Below, piece after piece: positions 55,156 to 64,000 of a stretch of DNA of 64,000 bases. The notes below the pieces were generated by a model, which saw only the letters and a program-made list of their open reading frames with translations, did no database searches and was not told the DNA's origin. This stretch comes from Burkholderia sp. GTDB lineage: Bacteria > Pseudomonadota > Gammaproteobacteria > Burkholderiales > Burkholderiaceae. Each line of letters opens with the position of its first letter. Within the stretch, counting starts at the first letter, position 1. Where the stretch lies: assembly GCA_040954445.1 (NCBI GenBank), contig CP144361.1, positions 682,001 through 746,000 on the forward strand. Direction: 5' to 3'. Position numbers and translations under genes: made by a program.

Positions 55156-56028
55156 GGCGTTGTTGCATAAATCGAGTGTGAGGATGCAATAGCATCGACG
55201 GGCATAATTTCAGGCGATACGCACGGATTGCGGACGAGCGAGGTCCGTCATACGGTTGATGACGCCGACGCGAATGGAGACCTCGGTCGCCTGCGAGTCG
55301 ATGTGACGCGCCCAGAGATAGTTGCCGGTGAGGGTCTTGAACCGATACATCGCATTCTCGGCAAGCGATCGCCGGTGGTAGCCACTGTCTTGCTTCCATT
55401 CTCGACGACCGTCACGGGCAATTGCATCAACCGCGCCATTACGCCACGCCGCACCGGGCATATCCGCTGGCCAATGAGCGGCACCCTCGCGTGGCGGAAT
55501 CGAAGGAATAGCACTGCGTGCAGCAATGGCCGCATGGCATGGCTTGGTGTCGTAGGCACCGTCACCGCCGATGACATCGATTTGTTCTTCGCGTGGAATC
55601 TGGTCGAGCAACTTGGCCAGAGCGTCACCGTCAGCCACATTCTGATTCGTCATTAATGCGGCATGCACTTGACCTGTATTCGCGTTGAGCGCGAGATGGA
55701 CTTTACGCCACGTGCGCCGCTTCGAGTAGCCGTGCTGGCGCACCTTCCATTCACCTTCTCCATAGACCTTCAGACCGGTGCTGTCGACAACCAGATGGAT
55801 CGGTTCATTGTCACGAAGGATCGGCAGTTCGACATCAAGCGTTTTTGCCCGGCGACAGAGCGTGGTGTAATTCGGCACCGGCAAGCTCGGGAAGGCCAAA
55901 TCGCGCAGACTTTGGGTGAAACCTTGCAGGGCGCGCAAGGTCAGTCGATAGACGGTCTTCACGCCAAGTAATGCCTGAATCAGCGTATCGCCGTATACAC
56001 ACGGGCGACCACGTGTGGGTATGGCATC
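55156..56028 (-). mobile_element. IS903-group fragment, 873 bp, tandem duplicate
   Basis: Right end at 55156 and the same interior breakpoint (GTGGGTATGGCATC then GGCGTTG). The sequence is almost identical to the first 873 bp of the next unit (56029-56901); only about one difference was noticed by eye (CGCGCAGAC against CGCGTAGAC). This indicates a recent tandem duplication rather than separate insertion. Confidence 0.9.
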
Positions 56029-57033
56029 GGCGTTGTTGCATAAATCGAGTGTGAGGATGCAATAGCATCGACGGGCATAATTTCAGGCGATACGCACGGA
56101 TTGCGGACGAGCGAGGTCCGTCATACGGTTGATGACGCCGACGCGAATGGAGACCTCGGTCGCCTGCGAGTCGATGTGACGCGCCCAGAGATAGTTGCCG
56201 GTGAGGGTCTTGAACCGATACATCGCATTCTCGGCAAGCGATCGCCGGTGGTAGCCACTGTCTTGCTTCCATTCTCGACGACCGTCACGGGCAATTGCAT
56301 CAACCGCGCCATTACGCCACGCCGCACCGGGCATATCCGCTGGCCAATGAGCGGCACCCTCGCGTGGCGGAATCGAAGGAATAGCACTGCGTGCAGCAAT
56401 GGCCGCATGGCATGGCTTGGTGTCGTAGGCACCGTCACCGCCGATGACATCGATTTGTTCTTCGCGTGGAATCTGGTCGAGCAACTTGGCCAGAGCGTCA
56501 CCGTCAGCCACATTCTGATTCGTCATTAATGCGGCATGCACTTGACCTGTATTCGCGTTGAGCGCGAGATGGACTTTACGCCACGTGCGCCGCTTCGAGT
56601 AGCCGTGCTGGCGCACCTTCCATTCACCTTCTCCATAGACCTTCAGACCGGTGCTGTCGACAACCAGATGGATCGGTTCATTGTCACGAAGGATCGGCAG
56701 TTCGACATCAAGCGTTTTTGCCCGGCGACAGAGCGTGGTGTAATTCGGCACCGGCAAGCTCGGGAAGGCCAAATCGCGTAGACTTTGGGTGAAACCTTGC
56801 AGGGCGCGCAAGGTCAGTCGATAGACGGTCTTCACGCCAAGTAATGCCTGAATCAGCGTATCGCCGTATACACACGGGCGACCACGTGTGGGTATGGCAT
56901 CGGGCATTCTGGCAAGGACGGCTTCATCTATCCATATTGTTATGTTCCCCCGGTTGATCAGGCCTTCATTATAGGCCGCCCAATTCCTGACACAGTAGCG
57001 TGCCTTCGGCTCACCTTTCTTGTGTATGTCCTT
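56029..57033 (-). mobile_element. IS903-group fragment, 1,005 bp
   Basis: Right end at 56029; the transposase is open from MPDAIPTRGRPCVYG (56907) to the C-terminus and readable upstream to GTGTATGTCCTTG, where the next copy's right end cuts it at about codon 6. The left end is absent. Confidence 0.9.
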
Positions 57034-58157
57034 GGCGTTGTTGCATAAATCGAGCGTGAGGACGCAATGGCATCGACGGGCATAATTTCAGGTGATACGA
57101 ACAAATTGCGGACGAGCGAGGTCCACCATACGGTTGATGACGCCGACGCGAATGGAGACCTCGGTCGCCTGCGCCTCGATGTGACGCGCCCAGAGACAGT
57201 TGCCGGTGAGGGTCTTGAACCGATACATCGCATTCTCGGCAAGCGATCGCCGGTGGTAGCCACTGTGTTGCTTCCATTCTCGACGACCGTCACGGGCAAT
57301 TGCATCAACCGCGCCATTATGCCACGCCGCACCGGGCATATCCGCTGGCCAATGAACGGCACCCTCGCGTGGCGGAATCGAAGGAATAGCACTGCGTGCA
57401 GCAATGGCCGCATGGCATGGCTTTGTCTCGTAGGCACCATCACCGCCGATGACATCGATTTGTTCTTCGCGTGGAACCTGGTCGAGCAACTTGGCCAGAG
57501 CGTCACCGTCAGCCACATTCTGATTCGTCATTAGCGCGGCATGCACTTGACCCGTATTCGCGTTGATCGCGAGATGGACTTTACGCCACGTGCGCCGCTT
57601 CGAGTAGCCGTGCTGGCGCACCTTCCATTCACCTTCTCCATAGACCTTCAGACCGGTGCTGTCGACAACCAGATGGATCGGTTCATTGTCACGAAGGATC
57701 GGAAGTTCGACATCAAGCGTTTTTGCCCGGCGACAGAGCGTGGTGTAATTCGGCACCGGCAAGCTCGGGAAGGCCAGATCGCGCAGACTTTGAGTGAAAC
57801 CTTTCAGGGCGCGCAACGTCAGTCGATAGACGGTCTTCACGCCAAGTAATGCCTGAATCAGTGTATCGCCGTATAGACACGGGCGACTACGTGTGGGCAT
57901 GGCATCGGGTATTCTGGCAAGGACGGCTTCATCTATCCATATTGTTACGTTCCCACGGTTGATCAGGCCTTCATTATAGGCCGCCCAATTCCTGACACGG
58001 TAGCGTGCCTTCGGCTCACCTTTCTTGTGTATTTCCTTGCGCATTTTCTTGGAAAAAAATTAAGCAGTTACTCTGGAATCTGACTTGATAGGAGGCTGGC
58101 CCCGCGACCGTTGCGCGTAAACGTAAACGGATCTCGCTCGATTTATGCAACAACGCC
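57034..58157 (-). mobile_element. IS903-group element, intact copy
   Basis: 1,124 bp with both inverted repeats and an uninterrupted transposase. Last full copy of the array; its left end abuts an internal fragment of yet another copy. Confidence 0.95.
57088..58044 (-). CDS. IS5-family (IS903-group) DDE transposase, full length
   Basis: 318 residues from MRKEIHKKGEPKARYRVRN to RPQFVRIT. Catalytic motifs complete: IHLVVDSTGLKVYGEGEW, VIGGDGAYETKPCHAA (Asp to Glu three positions after the catalytic Asp, not a catalytic change) and YHRRSLAENAMYRFKTL. Probably functional. Confidence 0.93.
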   Translation of the reverse strand: MRKEIHKKGEPKARYRVRNWAAYNEGLINRGNVTIWIDEAVLARIPDAMPTRSRPCLYGDTLIQALLGVKTVYRLTLRALKGFTQSLRDLAFPSLPVPNYTTLCRRAKTLDVELPILRDNEPIHLVVDSTGLKVYGEGEWKVRQHGYSKRRTWRKVHLAINANTGQVHAALMTNQNVADGDALAKLLDQVPREEQIDVIGGDGAYETKPCHAAIAARSAIPSIPPREGAVHWPADMPGAAWHNGAVDAIARDGRREWKQHSGYHRRSLAENAMYRFKTLTGNCLWARHIEAQATEVSIRVGVINRMVDLARPQFVRIT

Positions 58158-58502
58158 TCTCGCGCTCAACACGAATACGGGTCAAGCGCATGCCGCACTA
58201 ATGACGAATCAAAATGTGGCTGACGGTGACGCTCTGGCCAAGTTACTCGACCAGATTCCACGCGATAAACAAATCAATGTCATCTGCGGCGACGGTGCTT
58301 ACGATACCAAGCCATGCCATGCGGCTATTGCTGCACGCAGTGCTATTCCTTGGATTCCGCCACGCGAGGGTGCCGCTCATTGGCCAGCGGATACGACCAG
58401 TGCGGCGTGGCGTAACGGCGTGGTTGATGCAATTGCTCGTGACGGTCGTCGAGAATGGAAGAAAGACAGTTGCTACGACCGGCGATCGCTTGCCGAGAAT
58501 GT
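58158..58502 (+). mobile_element. IS903-group internal fragment
   Basis: From LALNTNTGQAHAALMTNQNV to RRSLAEN, open in one frame but with neither terminus. The join to native sequence is about 58502. The ~155 bp up to birA have no recognisable gene and should contain the birA promoter. Confidence 0.88.
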
Positions 58503-58658
58503 TGATGGCCGCGCCCCCAGGCCGGCTCCGCGAAGTCAATCGTGATGGGAAACGGCAAGGTCTTCGAGGATCTGACCGGTTCGTTGTCCATAGCCCAGAA
58601 CATGCCGGCGTGAAGCCGGTTGAAACCAGATTTGCCGGCTTCTCGTACAATAGCCGCT

Positions 58659-59573
58659 ATGACAGCCTCCCCGCCCCTTCTCGACGACGCGCGGATTGAC
58701 CCGGCCCGCGTGCACTCGCTTCCCGCCTCGGTGCCTGATCCCTGGCTGCTCGAGATTGTCGAGGCCACCGGCTCGACCAATGCCGATCTCGCGGCCCACC
58801 TGAAGACCCTGTCGCTTACACGCGACGCGCTGCCAAAGCCAATCGTGCGCGTCGCCTATGAGCAGACTGCTGGTCGTGGTCGCCAGGGCCGGCCTTGGTT
58901 CGCGCTGCCCGGAAACGCGCTGCTCTGCTCGGTAGGCTGCGTCCTGCCGAGTCCGGTCAACGCGCTCGCGGGTCTGAGCCTGGCGGTCGGTGTGGCACTG
59001 GCCGAGGGGCTCGGCAACCTGCCTCTGCGCGGCCAGCAGGTGCGCCTCAAATGGCCGAATGACCTGCTGCTGAGCGACGGTGAGCAGCTACTCGGCAAGC
59101 TCGGTGGCATTCTGGTCGAGACTGTCTGGAACACCGCGCATGCTACCGTAATCGTGATCGGCTTCGGCATCAACGTGCGCGGCACCGAGGCGGTGGTCGC
59201 CGAGGTCGACGCGCTGCGCGCGCGAGATGCGGCGCTAGCCGGCGCACTGCCACCCGCCGCGTTATCCTCGGCCTGCCCGTCGGCGAACCTCACCGATACG
59301 CTGGCCACCGTGCTCGATCCGCTAGCCACCGCGCTGGAGCATTTCGCGGCGGTCGGCCTGGCACCGTTCCGGTCGCGCTGGGCTGCGTTGCACGCCTACC
59401 CGGGTCGAGAGGTGGTACTGCTCGAACAGGGACGGGAACTCGCACGCGGCATTGCCACCGGCATCGACGAACAGGGACAGCTGCTACTGGATACCGCTGA
59501 AGGCGTGCGCACGATCGCGACCGGCGACGTCTCGTTGCGCCTGAGTGCTGCCGAAGGCGGCGAGGCTCAGTGA
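58659..59573 (+). CDS. birA: Biotin-[acetyl-CoA carboxylase] ligase
   Basis: 304 residues from [17 protein letters not shown]; a longer frame from 58620 is possible but the internal ATG fits better. It biotinylates the acetyl-CoA carboxylase carrier protein. Catalytic motifs: [35 protein letters not shown] (biotinyl-AMP loop GRGRQG), [11 protein letters not shown] and KLGGILVE. No N-terminal DNA-binding domain, so it is the non-repressor form. The C-terminal SH3-like domain is present ([20 protein letters not shown]). It overlaps coaX by four bases (GTGA). Confidence 0.95.
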   Translation: MTASPPLLDDARIDPARVHSLPASVPDPWLLEIVEATGSTNADLAAHLKTLSLTRDALPKPIVRVAYEQTAGRGRQGRPWFALPGNALLCSVGCVLPSPVNALAGLSLAVGVALAEGLGNLPLRGQQVRLKWPNDLLLSDGEQLLGKLGGILVETVWNTAHATVIVIGFGINVRGTEAVVAEVDALRARDAALAGALPPAALSSACPSANLTDTLATVLDPLATALEHFAAVGLAPFRSRWAALHAYPGREVVLLEQGRELARGIATGIDEQGQLLLDTAEGVRTIATGDVSLRLSAAEGGEAQ

Positions 59574-60375
59574 GCGATCTTGCGCTGCTCGTCGACGCGG
59601 GCAATAGCCGGATCAAGTGGGCGTTAGCCGATGCCGGCGGTCGTCTGGTCGAGAGTGCTACATTCGATCACGGCGCAGATGACGCGACCGCCGCGATACC
59701 CGCCTGGCCCGACTGGTCCGCGCCGCGCGGAGCCTGGATCTCGAACGTGGCCGGCACGGATGTCGCCGCTCGCATCGAGGCCCTGATCGAGGCGCGCTGG
59801 CCGGGCCTGCCGCACCGAATCGTCACTGCGCGCGCAGCACAATGTGGCATCAGCAACGGCTATACGCAGCCCTCGCAGCTCGGCAGCGACCGCTGGTTCG
59901 GGCTGATCGGCGCGCGGGCCGCCTTCCCGGACGAAGCCCTGCTGATCGCCACCTTCGGAACGGCCACCACGCTCGAATTGTTGGAGGCCGACGGTCGTTT
60001 CGTCGGCGGCCTCATCGCGCCGGGCTGGGCGCTGATGATGCGCTCGCTCGGCACACACACGGCGCAGCTGCCGACACTCAGCACCGACACGGCGCAACTG
60101 CTGGTCGATGAGCTCAGCCAAGCTGCAGGGCGGATCGCGTTTGCCACCGATACCGCGCATTCGCTGTCGGTCGGCTGCCTGCAGGCTCAGGCAGGGCTGG
60201 TCGAGCGCGCCTGGCGCGAACGCTCGGTCGAAAGTACTCGACCGGTACGGCTGGTATTGTCGGGGGGGGGGCCACCGACGCCGTTGCAAAGGTGCTGACG
60301 GTGCCCTATACGCGACACGATACGCTGGTGCTGTCGGGGCTGGCGCGCATCGCGCATGACGCGATGCAGGCTTGA
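59570..60375 (+). pseudogene. coaX: Type III pantothenate kinase, frameshifted in a run of ten G
   Basis: CoaX phosphorylates pantothenate, the first step of CoA synthesis. GTG start at 59570 inside the end of birA. The N-terminal phosphate loop [16 protein letters not shown], the pantothenate/dimer motif [15 protein letters not shown] and [12 protein letters not shown] are intact. At 60262-60271 there is a run of ten G; with ten the frame becomes [11 protein letters not shown] and stops at 60298. With one more G it would read [14 protein letters not shown] and end [19 protein letters not shown] at 60373-60375, the expected family C-terminus. It is either a phase-variable or slippage-rescued gene, a lesion, or a sequencing error. 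Confidence 0.9.
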
Positions 60376-60444
60376 GAATCGGATGGGGCGTGCCGACTAT
60401 CGTCGGACGCGCAAACCACTGACTTTCGAAGCGGAGGTTCGACG

Positions 60445-60609
60445 ATGCTATGCTGGCTCATCGCGATACTGCTGGTGGCGAACCGGATGATCGCACTGGC
60501 CGCGATCCATGGGCTGTTTGGACTGCTGCCGACCGACGAGACACGCGCAAGAATTCTGGCACCTGACGACGTAGCAGGTCAGGCCGTATCACAAGCTGTG
60601 TACCTGTAG
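60445..60609 (+). CDS. Small membrane-anchored protein, probably truncated
   Basis: 54 codons, MLCWLIAILLVANRMIALAA followed by IHGLFGLLPTDETRARILAP and DDVAGQAVSQAVYL. A good Shine-Dalgarno sequence (GCGGAGG) lies seven bases before the ATG. One N-terminal hydrophobic helix and no other domain. In Burkholderia I would expect a SPOR-type envelope protein with this N-terminus after coaX; here the frame stops early, shortly before an IS terminal stub at 60630-60645 (ATATGCAACAACGCC). Probably a truncated version with no proven function. Confidence 0.5.
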   Translation: MLCWLIAILLVANRMIALAAIHGLFGLLPTDETRARILAPDDVAGQAVSQAVYL

Positions 60610-60678
60610 CCCCCTCCGGGTTGGTAAGGGATATGCAACAACGCCGGATATGCATCGATCCCGAAGCGGGCACCGTTT

Positions 60679-61200
60679 TCAGGCTAGAACCAGCGTGCCT
60701 CGGCTCTCCATCACTTCAAGCCTGGTTGCGCGCACCTTCTTCAAGAGCGCCGTGGTCGAGCGCTCGAACTCGCATGGAATCGCCAGCACCTTGCCGCCCC
60801 AACCGCGCACCAGGGCCGATTCTGGCAGCGCATCCATGTCGTAGTCGCCGCCCTTCACGAGCATGTCGGGATGCACTGCGGCGATCAGGTCGATCGGCGT
60901 TTGTTCCTCGAAACTCACCACCCAGTCGACGCATGCGAGCGCCGCAAGCAGTGCCATGCGGTCTTCCTGGTGATTGATCGGCCGATCGTCGCCCTTTCCC
61001 AGCATGCGCACCGAGGTGTCGCTGTTGACACCGACGATTAGGCAGGCACCGAGCGCCTTAGCGTCTGCCAGGTAGGTGACGTGGCCGCGATGCAAAATGT
61101 CGAACAGGCCATTCGTGAACACGACGGGCGAGCCCAGCGTTGGACGCAGGGTGGCGAGCTCCTCGCGGGTGGTGAATTTACGTTCGAAGACGGCGGGCAT
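60679..61200 (-). CDS. rfaE2: D-glycero-beta-D-manno-heptose 1-phosphate adenylyltransferase
   Basis: 173-residue nucleotidyltransferase that makes ADP-heptose for the lipopolysaccharide inner core (the second domain of HldE as a separate protein, also called HldC). Signature motifs: VVFTNGLFDILHRGHVTYLA (HxGH), GVNSDTSVRMLGKGDDRPIN and the ISSTxLL-type motif in the form ERSTTALLKK. Convergent with coaX and the small ORF. The last ~15 residues (RLEVMESRGTLVLA) exceed the usual end and may result from altered 3' sequence next to the IS terminal stub at 60645. ATG at 61200. Confidence 0.93.
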   Translation of the reverse strand: MPAVFERKFTTREELATLRPTLGSPVVFTNGLFDILHRGHVTYLADAKALGACLIVGVNSDTSVRMLGKGDDRPINHQEDRMALLAALACVDWVVSFEEQTPIDLIAAVHPDMLVKGGDYDMDALPESALVRGWGGKVLAIPCEFERSTTALLKKVRATRLEVMESRGTLVLA

Positions 61201-61469
61201 CGGTTCCGGTCCAGCTAGAAGAAGGGAAACGGGAATCGGGGCGGCGGGCCTGGCAACGGCGCGCTCGGCTATGCTATGTTTTGTAGCAAATCCCTTGTTT
61301 AGAGGCCAGTCAAAATCCCCCGTGAGGGGGGACTGTTTACTGTCTCGGCAATTTGGTCACAGCTTGGACATCCAAGCAACGGGAGTCTAATAAGTTATCC
61401 GTAAATTATGTTGACCTCGGCAGGTACGCTACATGTAGCGTACCCAGCTGGGTAGACTGTCTTTTTCGA
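61201..61469. other. Gene-free stretch with a 22-bp palindrome
   Basis: No gene recognised. CAAAATCCCCCGTGAGGGGG at about 61312 contains a small hairpin. 61423-61444 is a perfect palindrome (GGTACGCTACA and its complement TGTAGCGTACC), possibly a dimeric regulator site or an element relic. An IS palindrome begins at 61470. Confidence 0.5.
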
Positions 61470-61569
61470 GGCGTTGTTGCATAAATCGAGTGTGAGGACG
61501 TAATAGCATCGCCTGAAATTATCCCGTCGATGCTATTACGTCCTCACACTCGATTTATGCAACAACGCC
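61470..61569. repeat. Two-headed IS palindrome (right x right), 100 bp
   Basis: Perfect 42-bp arms (outer GGCGTTGTTGCATAAATCGA, inner ACGTAATAGCATCG) around a 16-base centre (CCTGAAATTATCCCGT). The shortest of the right-right derivatives, with no mismatch between the arms, suggesting recent formation or gene conversion of one arm. Confidence 0.92.
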
Positions 61570-61700
61570 CATCGAAAATGGAAGCAAGACAGTGGCTACC
61601 ACCGGTGATTGCTTGCCGAGAATGCGGATCAATAATATGGGCTGGCCCCGCGACCGTTGCGCGTAAACGTCAACAGATCTCGCTCGATGTATCCACCAAT
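61570..61700. mobile_element. IS903-group relics with a palindromic repeat B stub
   Basis: 61570-61613 matches REWKQDSGYHR...LAEN of a plus copy; GCGGATCAATAA (about 61614-61626) is the terminal part of palindromic repeat B; 61633-61700 is a degenerate inverted left end (GACCGTTGCGCGTAAACGTC, then GCTCGATGTATCCACC). Confidence 0.65.
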
Positions 61701-61761
61701 GGGGTGTGGTAAGACACACAGCGCAATCAGCTCGGGAGGATGACCGGGCCGGTTTTGTGGT

Positions 61762-64000
61762 TCAGTAGGCGATTTCCACCGTACCTTCGCCGAAGATGGC
61801 GCGCAGCTCGGCCAGCAGCGTATCGCTTGGCTTCACGCGCCACGCATCGCCCAGCCGCATCTCGCCCTGCGCACGTGCGTTGTTGTAGAGGATCTGCACG
61901 GTCAGCCCGTTCGGCATCGGCATTGGCGCGCGGCGGTTGACGGTGGCGCGACCCTCGCGCTTGCCGCTGGACGACGATACCGGTGCCGCGATGACCGGCG
62001 TGGGTTCCACCTTGGCCACATGCCGCTCCAGCACGCGACGCAGCGCGGTCGCATCTGCGTTGCCGTTTATTGTCATGCGCAGGGCCTGCGCGTAACGGCT
62101 GCGCGCACGCTCGAGATCCATCACCGTATCGACCGTGAAGCGGATTCCGCCCGTGAACCCGTCGTTGCGTGCCTGGCCCTGCACGATCAGCAGCTCGTCT
62201 TCCTTAAAAAAGCCGCGGTTCGCCTCGAATTGCTCATTGAACACGGTGATCTCGCACTGGCCAGTGCCGTCGTCGAGCAGCGCGATGATCATCTTGCCGC
62301 GTTGCGTCGTCTGGGTGCGCAGCGAGACGATCATACCAGCCACCAGTTTGTCGTGCCCTGCTTTCAGTTCGCCGAGCTGTATCCGCGCGAAACGGCGGAC
62401 CTCTTCGCAATAGAAGTCGAACAGGTGGCCAGACAGGTAGAAACCGAGTGCGACCTTTTCTTCTTGCATACGGCGCTTCTCATCCCAAGCTGGTTGATCG
62501 ACCAGCGCATGCGCGTGTGGCGACTCGGTACCCATATCAAACAGGTCGGCCTGCATTGCGTTGGCCTCGGCCTTGTCGGCTGCCTCCATGGCGAGCGGAA
62601 CCGAGGCGATTAGCTGCGCGCGGTTCGGCGTGAGCACGTCGCAGGCGCCTGCGCGGATCAGCGCTTCGATGGTGCGGCGGTTGACGACGCGGCGGTCGAT
62701 CCGTTCGCAGAAGTCGTACAGGTCCTTGAACACGCCGCCTTCCTTGCGCGCCCGTAGGATCTCCTCGATCGCGTGCTGGCCGCTGCCCTTGACGGCACCC
62801 AGGCCGTAGCGAATCGTCTTCGAGCACTTGCCATCGGCTTCTGCGACCGGCTCAAAGCGGTATTCGGACTGGTTGATGTCGGGCGAAAGCACTTTCAGGC
62901 CATTGAGTTCGCAGTCGTCGAACAGGATCTTTACTTTGTCAGTGTCGTCCATCGCGAACGTCATGTTGGCCGCCATAAATTCGGCGGGATAATGCGCCTT
63001 CAGCCAGGCTGTGTAGTGGGCGAGCAGCGCGTAGGCGGTCGCGTGCGACTTGTTGAAGCCGTAGCCCGCGAACTTCTCCATTAAGTCGAAGATCTCGTCC
63101 GACTTCTCCCGCGTGAGGCCGTTCTTGGCAGCGCCCTCGGCGAAGATCTCGCGGTGCTTGACCATCTCCTCAGGCTTCTTCTTGCCCATCGCGCGACGCA
63201 AAAGGTCGGCACCTCCCAGCGAGTAGCCACCGATGATCTGCGCCATCTGCATCACCTGCTCCTGGTAGACCATGATACCGTAGGTCTCTTTCAGGACTGT
63301 CTCGACGCGCTGATCCGGATACTCGATCTTCTCACGACCGTGCTTGCGGGCACAGAAGCTCTGGATTAGGTCCATCGGACCCGGTCGGTACAAGGACACG
63401 AGCGCGATGATGTCCTCGAAGCGGTCCGGCTGAGCGTCCTTGAGCATGCCCTGCATACCGCGGCTTTCCAACTGGAACACGGCGACTGTGTTCGCTTTTT
63501 TGAGGATCTGGAACGAGGCAGAATCGTCGAGCGGGACTTGGGCCAGCGACCAGTCGGCCTTGGCCGGATCAAGCCGGCGAATGAAACGCTCGGCTGAGTC
63601 GAGGATCGTCAGCGTAGTCAGGCCTAAAAAGTCGAACTTCACTAGCCCGACCGCTTCTACGTCGTCCTTGTCGTATTGGCTGACCACACCGCCGTCGTCG
63701 CCTTGGGCGTACAAGGGGCAGAAATCGGTCAGCTTGCCCGGCGCGATCAGCACACCTCCGGCGTGCATGCCGACGTTACGCGTGAGGCCCTCGACGCGTT
63801 GCGCCAGATCGAGGAGCTGATGGACCTCGTCCTCATTGTCGTAGCGCTCCTGCAGTAGCGGCTCTTCCTTCATTGCGTCGGCGATGGTGACGTGCCTGCC
63901 CGGCTTGAACGGGATCAGCTTGGCCACACCATCAGTGAACATGTAGCCGAGGTTGAGCACGCGCCCGATGTCCCGCACGGCCGCTTTGGCGGCCATAGTA
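61762..64000 (-). CDS. dnaE: DNA polymerase III alpha subunit, 3' part
   Basis: C-terminal ~745 residues of the replicative polymerase; the 5' part lies beyond the right edge. Visible are the catalytic region following the palm aspartates (TMAAKAAVRDIGRVLNLGY, VGMHAGGVLIAPGKLTDFCP, VKFDFLGLTTLTILDSAERF with its DFLGL motif), fingers/thumb-associated YGIMVYQEQVMQMAQIIGGY and FAGYGFNKSHATAYALLAHY, a helix-hairpin-helix area, and the OB-fold (KLVAGMIVSLRTQTTQRGKM). The C-terminal tau-binding region ends GEGTVEIAY. The frame is open throughout. The native 3' end seems intact; an IS relic lies about 60 bp downstream. Confidence 0.97.
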   Translation of the reverse strand, partial: TMAAKAAVRDIGRVLNLGYMFTDGVAKLIPFKPGRHVTIADAMKEEPLLQERYDNEDEVHQLLDLAQRVEGLTRNVGMHAGGVLIAPGKLTDFCPLYAQGDDGGVVSQYDKDDVEAVGLVKFDFLGLTTLTILDSAERFIRRLDPAKADWSLAQVPLDDSASFQILKKANTVAVFQLESRGMQGMLKDAQPDRFEDIIALVSLYRPGPMDLIQSFCARKHGREKIEYPDQRVETVLKETYGIMVYQEQVMQMAQIIGGYSLGGADLLRRAMGKKKPEEMVKHREIFAEGAAKNGLTREKSDEIFDLMEKFAGYGFNKSHATAYALLAHYTAWLKAHYPAEFMAANMTFAMDDTDKVKILFDDCELNGLKVLSPDINQSEYRFEPVAEADGKCSKTIRYGLGAVKGSGQHAIEEILRARKEGGVFKDLYDFCERIDRRVVNRRTIEALIRAGACDVLTPNRAQLIASVPLAMEAADKAEANAMQADLFDMGTESPHAHALVDQPAWDEKRRMQEEKVALGFYLSGHLFDFYCEEVRRFARIQLGELKAGHDKLVAGMIVSLRTQTTQRGKMIIALLDDGTGQCEITVFNEQFEANRGFFKEDELLIVQGQARNDGFTGGIRFTVDTVMDLERARSRYAQALRMTINGNADATALRRVLERHVAKVEPTPVIAAPVSSSSGKREGRATVNRRAPMPMPNGLTVQILYNNARAQGEMRLGDAWRVKPSDTLLAELRAIFGEGTVEIAY

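Noticed and set aside
53602..58157. Regularly spaced repeats that could suggest a CRISPR array
   Set aside because: The repeats are IS termini about 0.6-1.1 kb apart, with transposase sequence between them; no 25-40 bp spacing and no cas genes.

Overview
The window is a piece of a betaproteobacterial chromosome, almost certainly Burkholderiaceae (Burkholderia sensu lato). The housekeeping proteins read as close relatives of Burkholderia proteins: GltB/GltD, YejABEF, a DksA lacking the zinc-finger cysteines, ArgA, GroESL with a CIRCE operator, ThiD, BirA-CoaX and DnaE. Several neighbour pairs (purN-rsmB, methyltransferase-rnhA, rpmH-rnpA-yidD-yidC, birA-coaX) are ones I expect in that group. 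The species cannot be named from the sequence. The combination of IS expansion, pseudogenes and conserved core genes resembles a host-restricted symbiont or recently reduced genome.

Roughly 40 % of the window is one insertion sequence family: an IS5-family, IS903-group element of about 1,125 bp. Its ends are GGCGTTGTTGCATAAATC and the reverse complement, its DDE transposase is about 318 aa, and it leaves 9-bp target duplications where these survive. Three copies keep an apparently full-length transposase (33751-34875, 49163-50285, 57034-58157) and a fourth (1804-2919) is nearly so. The others are frameshifted, truncated or nested. The same termini also form small transposase-free derivatives: two-headed palindromes of 78-167 bp and 47-bp minimal elements. 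A second, unrelated palindromic repeat of 114-130 bp (called palindromic repeat B here) recurs at about nine places, often inside the IS ends.

Layout: gltB (partial)-IS-gltD (2-4467); purN remnant and rsmB-like gene (5898-7738); yejABEF on the minus strand, split by a composite element (8223-14558); gloB stub, methyltransferase, rnhA (16085-17413); glnB, dksA, argB (18268-21079); dnaQ (22119-22844); yidC-yidD-rnpA-rpmH (25799-28404); exbB/tolQ stub and dapB (29946-30887); argA (32065-33432); znuC-znuB (36359-38039); groEL-groES (40145-42123); a fadB-type gene (43726-45810); dapE and a prmB stub (46562-47809); thiD (52689-53546); birA-coaX-small ORF and convergent rfaE2 (58659-61200); 3' part of dnaE (61762-64000). 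IS clusters fill nearly every gap. The two largest are nested arrays at 47810-52474 and 53602-58502.

The surviving genes are mostly essential or biosynthetic: glutamate, arginine and diaminopimelate synthesis, thiamin, biotin ligation, CoA, chaperonin, translation and replication. Decay is nevertheless visible inside some of them. purN is truncated with an internal stop, coaX is out of frame at a run of ten G, yidC lacks one base before its last transmembrane helix, yidD runs in frame into yidC, and prmB, gloB, an exbB-like gene and a pyrimidine-nucleotidase gene survive only as stubs. No rRNA, tRNA or CRISPR array was seen.
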